A stretch of DNA of 64,000 nt, from the NCBI RefSeq assembly GCF_905475395.1, contig NC_058337.1, positions 130,779,960 to 130,843,959 of the forward strand. Direction: 5' to 3'. The position numbers and the translations under genes were made by a program. The stretch is from Chrysoperla carnea (taxonomy: Eukaryota > Arthropoda > Insecta > Neuroptera > Chrysopidae). Shown here piece after piece: positions 13,445 to 25,682 of the stretch. The first letter of the stretch is position 1. Each line of letters opens with the position of its first letter. The notes under the pieces are model-generated. The model made no database searches. It was given only the letters and a program-made list of their open reading frames with translations, and had not been told where the DNA came from.

Positions 13445-15654
13445 AACAAATTTTTTTATTAGCCATATCAAATTAACCGATAAAAGCAATTTCAATCGCT
13501 TGGCAGATAAAAATGAATGACTTGAATTTCGTTTAGCTTTAGGCAAACGCCAACTGTAGTCATTATTAACTAAGGACCAATCCAAGATATTAATCTTTGC
13601 GGAAGTAAAGTGTAAAATATTTTTAAGAATAGTGGCAGCGCCCTATGCTTAAAAAGAGAATGTTTATGAACTTTGTAGACAAATCGAAGAAAGCATTAAA
13701 TAAACATTTTCATTAAATTTATACGCTTTTATATTTATCAATACATATTTGTAATACAAATTGCCTATAACTGTCTTAAAGTAAGATTTATAATAAAATG
13801 GTATGTTTATTAAAACCTATTGCATTTTATATACTATCCCAGAAATCGCTTTTAGCGTCATTATTTTTTTATGTCAAATTTTGTTTAAGTTAAAGATTTT
13901 TGGTAAAATTATGGATTAAATCTCAAAATCTTGAAAAAAAAAATACTCCGATCTGTAATGCAGAAACATTTATACTTTGCCGGATTAAAGAAGGAGAGAG
14001 ATTGTAAACCGGTGCATAATATTCAAAAAACTTGAATGCAGTTTATTTTTACTAAAAACTTGCCGTATTTAAAGAGCTAGTAACCAAAATTATTGAAAAA
14101 TCAAGTTCCTTTTGAAACTGTGAGCGAAGGTACACCAAACTAAAAATAGGTTAAACCTATCTGCGTTCAAGGATACGTCAGGAACTTTTATCTGGTCTCG
14201 CGATCTTAGCCATTGAATATAAAACTGCCTTTGAGACGGACTTATATGAGCTAATTGGTTCTTTCACAGAGACAAAAACACACAGTGTAAGGCTGTAGTA
14301 AGATTATTCGAGTGGAAGAAAAAATGGCGAGCCCTAGAGTTTAAAGAAATGTCTTGATTGCCAGTTGTCTTTCTTGGTTATATGTTTTTCAAAGTAATTA
14401 GCAAATAGATAATAAAGAGTGCTAATTTATTATTTTATTATCCCACAAAAAATGTCATTATTATATTTATGTATTTTTTTTTTTTACCACTTATCTCAAA
14501 CTCTGAAGAGAGGTAACACTACCTTCAAGTTCCCGTCCCGGTAGATCCGGGCTGCACTCATATAATGATATTTTGAAGTTTAGAAGCTATCAATGTTTAC
14601 AAAATAAAAATGCTAATTACTTTTTTATAATCAATATTATAAGATATAGGTAAAATAAACAAAAAATATTTTATATGCCGGTAAATTATTATACCTTTTA
14701 TAATCAAAATATTATCATTATCAAGAATTATTGCTTTTATTAAAAATTACACAAGCAATAAATTAAAATTACCTATATTATAATAATATGTATTACTTAT
14801 AACTAGTACTGTTAAGATAAAACATTGTTTGTACAGTGGCGGATCCTAACTCTCAATTAGGAGGATTTCAAAAATACTAAAAAGATGAAGAACAGCGATT
14901 TGAGAAACAGGAAGATGCTAATGAGAGCTTATTTCGCTTAGTTATATATGTTAAAAACGGTTCCTGCGATTCTGAAAAATTATTTCACCTATGAAGTTAC
15001 ATCTTTGTGTAACTTGTTGAGAAAAACTAAAGACAGTCTCCAAATGTCCAAAATATGTAAAAAAAATAAATAATTTTATAGTTTTTTCTTTTGTTTCTGA
15101 CTACCGAAACCGATTTTTCATGAGCTATCACAATCAACGTGTTGCAAGCACTTGTTTTTTGTCGAAAAAAATTAATAAATTTTTCCAAACAAACAAATTT
15201 TTTTGTCTAAAATATAAAAATTGACAATGTCAATATTTGGAAAAATATAAAATTAGATTTTAAAATGTATGCCAAATATATTGTGTAAATTAAGCATAAA
15301 AAATGATTTTATTGACAAATTAATTCTATCAAGGCTTTTTTCATTATCAGACCTATCCAATTATTTAGTCTAATTATTTTTGGACACGAATTACATTAAT
15401 TACCATAAAAAATAGAATTAATTATTTCTAATAAAGGATTTTATTTTCTTGCAAAATATTTTTGAAAAAAAATATATAAGCAAAATTTTTTATAACACGC
15501 ACATGATAAAAATTAAAATCACTAATAAAACCGCAGCAAGACCCTACCGCTGGTGACAAATATTAATTCCATTATTACAATACATTTCAATTGTACAAGA
15601 TGTCCCAAAATAAAGGTAATCTAAATTGAGTTTACCAACTTTAATTTTTTTTAA

Positions 15655-16440
15655 AAACACAAAAATTAGCGGGTTTCCAAAAATTGTATCCAATTTTGAT
15701 AATCCAAGTTTGTAATCCTACTAAATTTGGGTCATACTTTTCAAATTTGAGACCAAAATTAACCTAGCTCTAATAGGATTCAAGAATGTAAAGCCCTGGT
15801 CTCGGAATTAAGCACATAATTGATAGCTAGCAAAAAACTAACATCACAGATGAAAAGAATGACCCAAAATTAGTGGGTTTCAAAAAAAATTCCTATTAGA
15901 TCGGATCAAAGTCTTTGTTATCCAAAAATCGAATTTTTTCACTTTATGACGTCATCAGAATCCAAAAAATTTAACTTAGCTTTATCACATCCAAATTTTA
16001 ACCAATTTTGATAAACCAAGTATGTAATCATACTAAATTTGAGTCATACTTTCCAAATTTGTGATCAAAATTAACCTAGCTCTATAGGATTCTAGAATGT
16101 GACGACCCGGTCCCGGAAATAAGCACATAATTGATAGCTAGCGAAAAACTGACATCACAGCTGAAAATAATGACCCAAAATGAGTGGGTTTCAAAAAAAT
16201 TCTAATTAGATCGGATCAAATTTGCCTTTGTTATCAAACAATCGAATATTTTTAACTTGATGACGTCATCAGAATCCAAAAAATTTAATTTTGCACTATC
16301 ACATCCAAATTTTATCTAATTTTGATAAACCAAGCATGTAATCCTACTAAATTTGGGTCTTACTTTTCAAATTTGGGATCCAAATTAACCTAGCTCTAAT
16401 AGGATTCAAGAATGTCGAGTCATTAACGATGGTAAATCTT
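15655..16440 (+). repeat. ~314-bp satellite array, about 2.5 units
   Basis: The phrase CCAAGTTTGTAATCCTACTA recurs with small changes near 15703, 16016 and 16330, a period of about 314 bp. Each unit carries TGACGTCATCAGAATCC, a GATCGGATCAAA block and CTAGCTCTAATAGG. This is the same monomer as in modSP intron 6 and in the spacer between the acyltransferase genes. Confidence 0.85.
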
Positions 16441-16507
16441 TGTTCACGAATTTTGAAGCACCTTGTATTATATTACAATAATTGAAGCATAATATATTAC
16501 TACAGTA

Positions 16508-18585
16508 AATAAGCCGGAAAATACCATCAAATGTGAAAAGTGGTGGAACAGCTCCGATTTCAAAAATTTTTTGTGTACGTGTTTCTTAGACCTCTAGGAA
16601 CATTCAGCCGCACTAACCTTGGCATTGGAAAAAAAACTGAGAAAGTTAGGGTAGTTTTCCCATCCCCAAATAGTAACAGTGAAAACCAATCAATATTTCA
16701 CCTCAAAAATCGTCTTCCGAGGGTTTTCGAGGTCACTGATCATGAATTCAAGGTTTAAAAACAACTGAAAATGGTTGCAACCCCATTAAAACTACCCCTA
16801 GAAGTGTCAATATTTAAAAAATTTTGAAAATTTTGAATTTGACCTCAGAAATTGTCTTTCTGCGGTTTTTGAAGTCGTTGATAATGAATTTGAGGGTAAG
16901 AAGCAACTGAATGTAGTTCCAAGCCACCCCTAAAAGCCACCCCTAGAAGAAACAGAGATAAAATTTTAAATTTTTTATCGAATATCGTCTTTCGGGGGGT
17001 TTATGGCATCGCTGATCACGAATTCAAGGTCAAAAAGTAACTTGGATGGTTGCAACCTCATAAAACTACCCGTTGAAGTGTCAATGATAAACAAGTTTAG
17101 AAAATTCTGAATTTCACCTCAGAAATGGCCTCTTTGTGGTTTTCGTAGTCGCTGATCATGAATTTGAGTCAAAAAGCTACCGAATGTCGCTCCATTCCCA
17201 TTAAAACCACCCTTATAAGTGAAAGAAAAAAAATTTTAAATTTAAAATTTCTCTTCGGTTATCGTCTTTTGAGGGATTTTTGGCGTCGCTGATCACGAAT
17301 TCGGGGATAAAAAGTAATTGAAGAGGGTTGCAACTTCATTGAGACCAACCCTAGAAGCGACAATGAAGTTATTTTAGAAAATTCTAAATTTCATCTCGAA
17401 ATCGTGTCTTGCTGGTTTTCGGGTCCGTTGAATCAAAACACTACATTGAATCAAAAAATCTCACGCAAATCATATTGGACGTTGAAATTTTTCAAATTAT
17501 ACCCCGGATTCGTGATCAGCGACCCCGAAAACCCTCAAGAGACGCTTTTCAAGGCAAAATTTTAAATTTTTTTAAATGTTTAACATTTTCACATCTGGGG
17601 GTAGTTTTTTTGGGGTTGCAACCCTCTTCAGCTACTTTTTGACCTTGGATTCGTAATCAGCGCCCCCAAAATTACCCGAAAGTCGATATTCGAGGAGAGA
17701 ATTCAAATTTAAAATTTTATCTCTGTCACTTCTAGGGGAGGTTTTAATAAGGATGCTGTGACATTCAGTTACTTTTTGACCTCAAATTCATGATCAGCGA
17801 CTCTTAAAACCGCAGAGAGGCAATTTCTGTGGTGAAATTCAGTTTTTTTCAAAATTTATTTATCATTGACATTTCTAGGGGTAGTTTTAATGGGGTTGCA
17901 ACCATCCAAGTTACTTTTTGACCTTGGATTCGCGATCAGCGGCCCCTTAAACCCCCCGAAAGACGATATTCGAGGAACAATTTTAAATTTTTTCTCTGTA
18001 ACTTCTAGGGGTGGCCTTTAGGGGTGGCTTGGGACTACATTCAGTTGCTTCTTGCCCTCAAATTCATTATCAATGACTTCTAAAACCAGAGAGAGACAAT
18101 TTCTGAGGTGAAATTCAGAATTTTCAATTTTTTTTTATCATTGACACTTCTAAGGGTACTTTTGATGGGGTTGAAACAATCCTCAATTGCTTTTTGACCT
18201 TAAATTTTTGAACATCTTACCTAAAAACTCCACGAGACACGATTTCTGAGGCAAAATTTTGAATTTAATAAAGTTTTTGTCTCTATCACTTTAAGGGTAA
18301 TTTTAATGGGGTTGAAACCATATTCAGTTGCTTTTTAACCTTGAATTCATGATCAACGACCTCAAAAACCCTCGGAAGACGATTTTTGAGTTAAAATATT
18401 GATTTGTTTTCACTGCTACTATTTAGAGAGTTTTGGGGATGGGAAAACTACCCTAACTTTCTCAGTTTTTTTTCCAATGCCAAGGTTAGTGCGGCTGAAT
18501 GTTCCTAGAGGTCTAAGGAATACGTACACAAAAAATTTTTGAAATCGGAGCTGTTCCACCACTTTTCCACATTTTCCGGCTTATT
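16508..18585. mobile_element. 2.1-kb foldback (long inverted repeat) DNA element
   Basis: The ends read AATAAGCCGGAAAAT and ATTTTCCGGCTTATT, each flanked by TA. The outer 170 bp or so of each side are close reverse complements (for example CCTCTAGGAACATTCAGCCG on the left, its complement on the right). Inside, both arms consist of degenerate units of about 140 bp centred on CTGATCATGAATTC-like cores, alternating between two variants so that the higher-order period is about 280 bp. The orientation of the units flips near 17460. There is no transposase frame. This is a non-autonomous TA-target element of foldback type. Confidence 0.85.
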
Positions 18586-19646
18586 TATTGCACTATATAT
18601 AAACATTGACGCAATGAATTAATATTTAAAAACATTTCCATACGACATTATTTCATAAATTAAAATCAATCTGGAAAATTCGTTAAATATATTTTATACA
18701 CCAATTAGAAAATAAATCTTGATGATCATTTTTTTCTTTTTTTTTTCATATAACAAACGAATACTTACAAGTATTTCATTTTCGTTACTGCGATTTGATA
18801 GACAACAGCAGCGCGGTCATATGAATTCGTTTACAATAATGAGTGTCTCAGTGTGGTGACTGACGTAGATTTTCGTCTTCGTTTATTTCGAAAATTTACT
18901 AATATTTGTGCCAAGTTTTGTAACATGACTTCGTTTATGTGATCATACGACCGCTTACGTTTTTAATTTTTTTTTTTACCTATTAAAAATAAATATTTGA
19001 AATCACAAATGTTGTCACCGAGTGTCGTTTTAAATGCATTGGTTTATTATTTTTATTTATTTAGTATTATAAATATTTATTTGGTAAACTTTTAACTTAA
19101 TTTTCATTTTATTTTCTATTATCTTCTATTTCTAGTCTTCTTTTAGTAAAAAAAAATTTATATAAATACACAGTAAGTTTAATAATTAATTTTAAATAGT
19201 TTATATTTTAAAATTTGTTGCGCTTTTTTTTTGTGTGTTACATAACATTTTTTGGTGTTTTACGCATAGTACCTACATAACAATCTCCTTAAATCAAATA
19301 AGTCTTATGATTCCAAATAAACAAATCAATATTAATTTATTTTTCATTAATTTTTTTTTTTTTGGCTTACAAAATTTAATGCATTTCCCGAAATGATACG
19401 ATTTATTTCGAGTGCAATATCAGATGCCCACCCATAAGCAGATCAATAATAATTTTTTTTCACTTTCAAATCATGATTGCATTTAAACATTTGATCTTCA
19501 AAATTTAATGCATTTCCGAAATTATACGAATTATTTCGAGTGCATTGTTATGCTTTCATTTTTATTTCAGGCAGAAAATTTTATTTAGAAAGTTTTAATT
19601 GAGGTCCTGTTTTGCAACGTTAATATTTCTTTCAAATCGATCAATT

Positions 19647-19943
19647 ATCCCTTCCCTTTAAAAGTATTTAACGAGACCAGACTTCTCAGGTCTCGTGGCT
19701 AGCGATTTTATCACTAAGTGATTACAGTTTCTGTAATTCTAAGCAATAAAATTAGTCGGTCGGCTCAATTTCGGATCCCTTAAGTTCAATAAGAGGAAAA
19801 AAATCAGAAATTAAGGCGACCTGCTAATTTTATCTACTTTTATTGCCTAGAATTTGCAGAAGCTAAAATCACTTAATGATAAAATTGCTAGGCACGTGAC
19901 AAGAAGCAGTCTGGTCACGTTTAATATGTTTAAGAGAAGGGAT
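19647..19943. mobile_element. Foldback MITE-like element (~297 bp)
   Basis: The left arm (TCCCTTCCCTTTAAAAGTAT, then ACGAGACCAGACTTCTCAGG) pairs with the right arm, which ends near GTTTAAGAGAAGGGA; the arms are about 100 bp and imperfect. No coding content. The exact target duplication is unclear. Confidence 0.65.
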
Positions 19944-20344
19944 CGTACTCGATGGCTAGTTCGCTACTGCAATAAATAAACATCGATGTCTAATTCCGCA
20001 TTCAGAAAATTTTAATTTTATGTTTAATCAAACATAATCAATCTTTACCCCCGAAATATCTTCACTCTTCTCCCTGATTTTACCCCGTCTCCTTAAAACA
20101 AATAAGCATAACCTTGCCCTTGTGAATATTAAATATATGTAGATGTTAAAAAAAGTATTAGGATATAATTAACCAATTTAAAATGGTATTGAAGTAAATT
20201 CTAGGCTGGCACGAATAATAAATTAGTACTCATTAATTAGAAAATAAACAAAGGCGTTCCATCGTAAAATAGATTTAACGCCCACATACTTTATCCATAA
20301 TCCATATACTCTCCTGCGTTAAAGTTATTGCCATATTAAACAAG

Positions 20345-20900
20345 TGAAAACAAACAATTGACTGAGTTAATTGTTGAAATACCATGCATAGTCAGTGTTG
20401 ATTTCTTTATCACATTACACATACAAACATGTGACACATACATAACTGATAATCAAGTATAGTACATATTATAAAATTTCCGCCTAATTAGCGCCCTCAC
20501 GAGTAAACAGTGATGTTTACGAAAAAATGTTTCAAACAAAAGTTGTTTAATTTTTGATAAGGAACATTTTTTACATTTAAACTTTTGTTCTATCTCTAAT
20601 GGTTTATAAGATGGGTCCTACGGACAAAAGACCCAATTGACCTATGATGCTCATTTACGAACTTGACCTCACTTTTTACGTCCTGAGTACGCTGTAAAAA
20701 TTTCAGCTCTATATATTTTTTCGTTTTTGAGTTATCGTGTCCACAGACGGACGGACGGGCAACCGGAAATGGACTAATTAGGTGATTTAATGAACACCTA
20801 TGACAAAATTTTTTTCCTAGCATCATTATTTTTAAGCGTTACAAACTTGGGACTAAACTTAATATACTATGTATATTTCATATATATACATGGTATAATA
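20345..20900 (-). repeat. Dispersed repeat family A, copy 3 (inverted)
   Basis: Reverse-complement copy of the repeats at 8186 and 8945, running from TGAAAACAAACAATTGACTG to CCATGTATATATATGAAATA read on the minus strand. It contains the family's GTCCACAGACGGACGGACGG block. It shows the full extent of the repeat, about 550 bp. Confidence 0.8.
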
Positions 20901-21839
20901 AGTAATTGATGTTTTGTACTTGTTATACACGGAGTTTTAAAATATTGAAGGTGGAATTATATCAAATTTGCAGTTGGTACGAAATGTAGCAATTCTTCGT
21001 GAGTTTATTTTAAAGAAGCTAAATTTTGAATATTTCTATCCTTTAAATACGATTTTAAATACGAATGAAGTAAGTTTTGCATCTGAGAGCGGTTGCGTTA
21101 ATTAACGATGGATGGTAATTTCTGTCTTGCAAATCAAAATTACATTCTTTACTTATAAAACTAAATTATATTAAAACTAGTAGCCCGCCCAGGCTCCGCA
21201 CGGGAAACTTGATGACTTTCCATTCCCACTGTTATAATATGAAGAAAAAAAAGTTGATTTAACCTTCAATATTTTAGAAACTCTCTACACATTAATGCAA
21301 TGTAACATTATAAACGTTTTGTATCTTCGTGTAAAATAAATACGAAAATTATTGCGCCTTTGCACGAATATGCTTTTTCATTTTATGTATGTTTATTTCA
21401 AAAAACTCGACTACTGATTTATATTTCACTGTAAAAATAATGCAGAAAACTAACCGAATTACTTCAAGCTTTGGCCTGTTGAACATCATACCATGTTAGA
21501 TAAAAAATTATCTTTAGAAAATCTGTTTAATGTTGTTAAAAAAGGGAACTTACTCCCCCTCCTTTCCATTAGGAAGTTACTCTCAATCTTTAAAACCTTA
21601 ATCCAAGTAATGTTGAGCAGATCTGGTTCAACAATCTTCAATCTCTGGCACAAATGGCAGTAGCTATGGTAGTAAAAACGCGTTTTTCACGACGGATCAC
21701 TTGAATTCTATTTAGAACTTTGAAATTCTAAGTATAAAGTAAAAAATTAGTAGTAGAGTCATTTGAAGAACAAAAAATTTATTCCATTATTTAAATTGTA
21801 ATTTGTAATCGATATATTATTTTTCTGTTTTAGGTATTA

Positions 21840-23241
21840 ATGTTTAAGCATCAAGGTACTCAATGTTTAAATTCCATTTTTTATTTAGCTTTTATAACGT
21901 CTGTAGCTATTGAATTAGCTTATACAGCTCCCCATGTTGATTCACCGGTCGTTAGTATGCTGGTACGAAATTTTTAGAATTATTTCAGAAAATACGATCG
22001 TGGATTCTGGTGGAAAATTTCTATCGCATAATAATAAAAGTGGTTTTTGTAAACTTTCAAAATTAATTCATTTATGCCTAATTTACCCATTCAAGCCGGA
22101 TACCGAGATCGTATTTGATTATACTTCAGTCAATGAATGCTCAAACAAAATGTCCTTGCCAGAAATTTTTCAAAGCTTTTGTAGGATTAGCTAAATAGAG
22201 ATGTTTAAATTGATATTTCACAATTGAAAATGGTTTTTCTAAACAGTAAAATCGAACGTTATGAAATTCCAAGTCTATTACTTTGCCTCTATTTTAAAAA
22301 TGAGACAATTTTCAACCGTTTACCTTTAAGCTAGTCCAAATACGTCCCTGAAATAAACTCTTATCGTGCCATCATTTCTGTCTGCAATCCGTTGAATCCG
22401 TTTCTTGACTGAACTATACTTATAATCTAAAATAATATTTTTTATAACTGTTGTTTTTTTTCCCGTAAAGGAATACAATGCCGGTGAAACGGCGGTATTA
22501 AATTGCGATAGTAATGATGACAAGCATATATTTCGATTTTGGCAATTTACGGGTAATGATTTAATCATTGGACCTGGAAATGATTTTGACAAAGACAAAT
22601 ATAAATATGATATACTCACTGGGAAATTGTATATAAAAGTAAGCATAATAAATTTAAAACAAATTAACGCATCCGGAGAAATTAGACAATCCATAAATCC
22701 AATTTTTATTTACCGAAAATCAATTTACTAAATATTTTATTTAAAAAAAATTTGGAAAACGGTTGACCCTGCAGGTCATCCCTATAACAATTCCCGCTAA
22801 GTATTGACTCATAACGTGTAAAAATTTTTATCTATTCTGATGTTATATCCACATTCTTGGATAACTTGAAGCTTCATGAGGAATCTTTAAGTTTCAATTG
22901 ATAGAACAAAAAATTTTGAGGTTATTCCGAAAAAACGCTTTTTTGGGTTTTCTTTCGTCAACGATAACTCACGAACGAATCAACCGATTTTGACCGGACT
23001 GGTGGTGATCGACGTGGTTTTTGATGTTGAGAGCTGATTAGTTTTTGGAATTGATCGATACAGCCGTTTAAAAGTTATTCAAAAAAAAACCACTTTAAAA
23101 AAATATTTTTTTGCAGTTTTTTTGAGATTTCTCGAAATCTATCGGTCCTCAAAATCTAAGTTTGGTCAAGCCCTTTCGAATGGCACCACCCGCGATCAAA
23201 TCGGACAAGCCGTTCAAAAGTTATGAGAGGTTTACATACAT

Positions 23242-23313
<72 letters not shown>

Positions 23314-25682
23314 ATACATACATACAGCATACAGACACCCTCGCGGAAGTAGTCAGGGAAGCTTCCTGACACCTTAAAACGTCGAGATCTGATGAAAACT
23401 CGATTTTGGCAAAACGGGGTGAAAACAATAACTTCCCTATTTTCTTAGCGGGAAGTTAAGAAATACTTTTTGTTGCATGTCGTTATAGAAATATCCTATC
23501 ACTTACTGTCTAATTTCTCTGAGGCAGAAATTCGATTAATCGATAAATTCAACCGAATATATTTTAAACTTTGAATATTATGACAGAATGTATCGCCAAA
23601 AGAAACAGGACTGTACAAATGTTACTCGAGGGGCGTATATAACAAGGATTTTTATATTAAAAATGTCGAGTTAGTTGTGGAGAAAGATTGGAAAGTGGTT
23701 AATGAAGATAATACAGACGTAAGAATCTTTAATTTAGTTATTTTAGAATTCCAAAAACTCTGATTAAAAAAATATTTTTAATTTTAACATTAATGTCTGA
23801 TATGTAGAAACATACATCAGTGCGGGAATCGATCCCAAGATCTCTGAAAATAGTCCAATCACCTTAATATAGTCTCTTCACTACCTTGATGTCTTATTTT
23901 TGAGAATATTCTTTCTAGGGATCCATAAAGTCCCGATGCCGAATCATATGCATAGTTATAATTAAAACAAAAATTTTTTTCAGTTAAATTTATTAAGAGC
24001 GTTAATGGGTACAACTGTATTATTAATATTCCTTGGAGCCGGCTATGTTATATTAAGAGTTAGTCGTAGGCGAATACCTCACATGTATTTGGGTAAATAA
24101 TTTTTTTGCAAAACTGAACTCTTTTAGTTTCTCTGAAAAAAGCTAGGATTTCGCGTTTTATCACGGTCGTCAAGTTTTTTTATAGCGATTCTATAATATA
24201 TATACAGGGTGTTCTTTAATTGAACTTGGAAAACTATTCTACAAGATTAAGCTCATCAAGACGAACGAAAAAGGTTTTTACCAAATTTCAATCGGGTGCG
24301 TAATTTTCGAGATATCTCGGAGTATCTCGAAAATTACAAATTTGGTAAAAACCATTTTCGTTCATCTTGATGACCATAATCTCGTAGAGAGTCTCCAGGG
24401 TCAGTTAAAGGACACCTTGAATACAATAATTATTTAGTTCTCCTAGCTTTTCTTAGAGAAGACAGACAAGCAAATATACAAGCAAAATTCAAGTAATTAC
24501 TTCATTTTATAATAATTGAAAAATATTTTACTCCTTACTAATATACGGAGGTGATCTATAATTTAGACGAACGAAAAAGTTCCCAACAAATTTCGATATG
24601 AGGCCTAATTTCCGAGATAATTAACCAAATCAATTAATAAATTTATCCAATTACAGAGCACTTAGAAATATAAGAATGTCTTTATCATTGCAATTAATTG
24701 ATCTCCGAAATTAGGCCTCAGATCCAGAAAGTCAAAAGTTCTGCAGTCAATTCTAGAACACCTTGTATATATAAACTTTTCATGAACATTTTTTGTTTAA
24801 TATGTATTTTTATACTTTTCATGCTATGGCCTTTTAGTTTTTTTTTTTTTTTTTGGAGCTAGAACTTTTTCTGATTCTTTCGATCTGGGTCCGCGCTTTT
24901 TTGCCTGGGGTTGCATGAAACCTAAGCTCAAATAAGCATGATAATTTTATAGATAAATCCGATGCTTTTTTAGAGTATTTTTGCAAATGTATTAAAATCA
25001 TTTGAGGAAATAAAACTGCTATTAATATTCATTAATAATGCCCGTCGAAAAAGCAAAACATGTAAAGCGACAAAATTATAGATAAGAATAAAAAAATTTC
25101 TCATTTATGACTTGAATCAAGCATGTATTTTATGAATCCATTTTCATCATTTTTTACTCTTAAATTGGCAATCATAAAACATTTGTCAATCCTTTAATTA
25201 TTTTGTTTAAATATTTATTTTACGGATATACGAAACTTTTCAGATACTAAAGGACTTAAAAAAGATTTACTACTTGCTACAGGTATTTAAAGATTCCCAA
25301 GTTTGTAATTATACCATTCTAGATTTAGAAAAATGCATTGCCTGTATTTCCCTGAGATCCATACATTTTTTTGCCTGAAACATTACCGCTTTCATACTTT
25401 CCATTTACCTTACGCTTATTTTTAAAATACGGATAACAGAAACTATCGCAAAATAATATTAATTTTTTGTTTATAGAATCATCAGATGAGGAAGATAGTG
25501 CCGAAGAAGTATTTACATCACCTAGACCAAGCACTTCAAAAGCCAGTAACGAATATCAGAATGTAGTGTTAGATAAAGCTAATACAAGTCTAAATGGACT
25601 GAAAGAATCATCAGGTAGAAAAAATACTGATATTGAGACTGATTTTCAAGCTGTATTTGCTGCCATAGCACCACAAAAATAA
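21840..25682 (+). CDS. Single-Ig-domain type I membrane protein, function unknown
   Basis: Six exons: 21840-21962, 22471-22638, 23587-23718, 23984-24092, 25244-25282, 25477-25682; phases agree and give 258 aa. An acceptor AG six bases before the ATG suggests an intron in the 5' UTR. Predicted order: N-terminal signal peptide ending near residue 28; one Ig-like domain (about 42-130) with Cys in AVLNCDS, Trp in FRFWQF and the second Cys in GLYKCYS; a transmembrane segment in exon 4 (LMGTTVLLIFLGAGYVIL) followed by a basic stop-transfer VSRRR; and an acidic, Ser-rich cytoplasmic tail with SSDEEDSAEE and an SPRPSTSKAS stretch that could be phosphorylated. It recalls small cell-surface Ig proteins such as basigin-like ones, but the TM lacks basigin's conserved charged residue, so I name no family. 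AATAAA at 25727-25732. Confidence 0.85.
22790..23455. repeat. Dispersed element with (CA)n in Ig-gene intron 2
   Basis: The left part has TTCCCGCTAAG and the right end CTTAGCGGGAA, so the element has inverted 11-bp ends. It includes the blocks AACTCACGAACGAATCAACC and CCCGCGATCAAATCGGACAA and the CA microsatellite. Non-coding; it accounts for most of the 948-bp intron. Confidence 0.6.
23243..23311. repeat. (CA)n microsatellite
   Basis: An uninterrupted CA dinucleotide run of about 34 units, followed by a CATACATACAG stretch. It lies within the intron 2 repeat of the Ig-protein gene. Confidence 0.97.
24205..24425. mobile_element. Foldback MITE with CAGGGTGTTC end (Ig-gene intron 4)
   Basis: Starts with TATACAGGGTGTTC and ends with GGACACCTTGAATA. 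Inside, GGTTTTTACCAAATTT and the diverged complement AAATTTGGTAAAAACC form long arms around a TATCTCGGAGTATCTCG centre. This is a non-autonomous foldback element; ends of this sort are common in arthropod repeats. Confidence 0.65.
24535..24775. mobile_element. Second, related foldback repeat in the same intron
   Basis: It carries GAGGCCTAATTTCCGAGATAA and, inverted, ATCTCCGAAATTAGGCCTC, and ends in GAACACCTTGTATATA. The layout matches the repeat just upstream. Together they fill part of intron 4, which at 1,151 bp is the longest intron of this gene. Confidence 0.55.

Larger units (their letters stand above)
13445..21839. other. Gene-free, repeat-rich intergenic region
   Basis: About 8.4 kb between the protease and Ig-protein genes. 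No multi-exon coding structure could be built on either strand. It holds the satellite block (15655-16440), a large foldback element (16508-18585), a smaller foldback (19647-19943), an inverted copy of dispersed repeat A (20345-20900) and, at about 21174, the motif AGTAGCCCGCCCAGGCTCCG, the kind of start seen in a dispersed arthropod repeat. The remainder is plain AT-rich sequence. Confidence 0.6.

Noticed and set aside
14835-14870. hAT-like end CAGTGGCGGATCCTAA
   Set aside because: It resembles the hAT end at 60723, but no matching second end or target duplication could be found nearby, so no element is claimed.
16540-18545. Possible Polinton or autonomous transposon in the 2.1-kb inverted-repeat element
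   Set aside because: The interior is degenerate tandem units without any long frame, and its target duplication is only TA; it is a non-autonomous foldback element.
22326-22694. 122-codon minus-strand frame
   Set aside because: Overlaps exon 2 of the Ig-protein gene, whose splicing and domain features are convincing; no family features on the minus strand.
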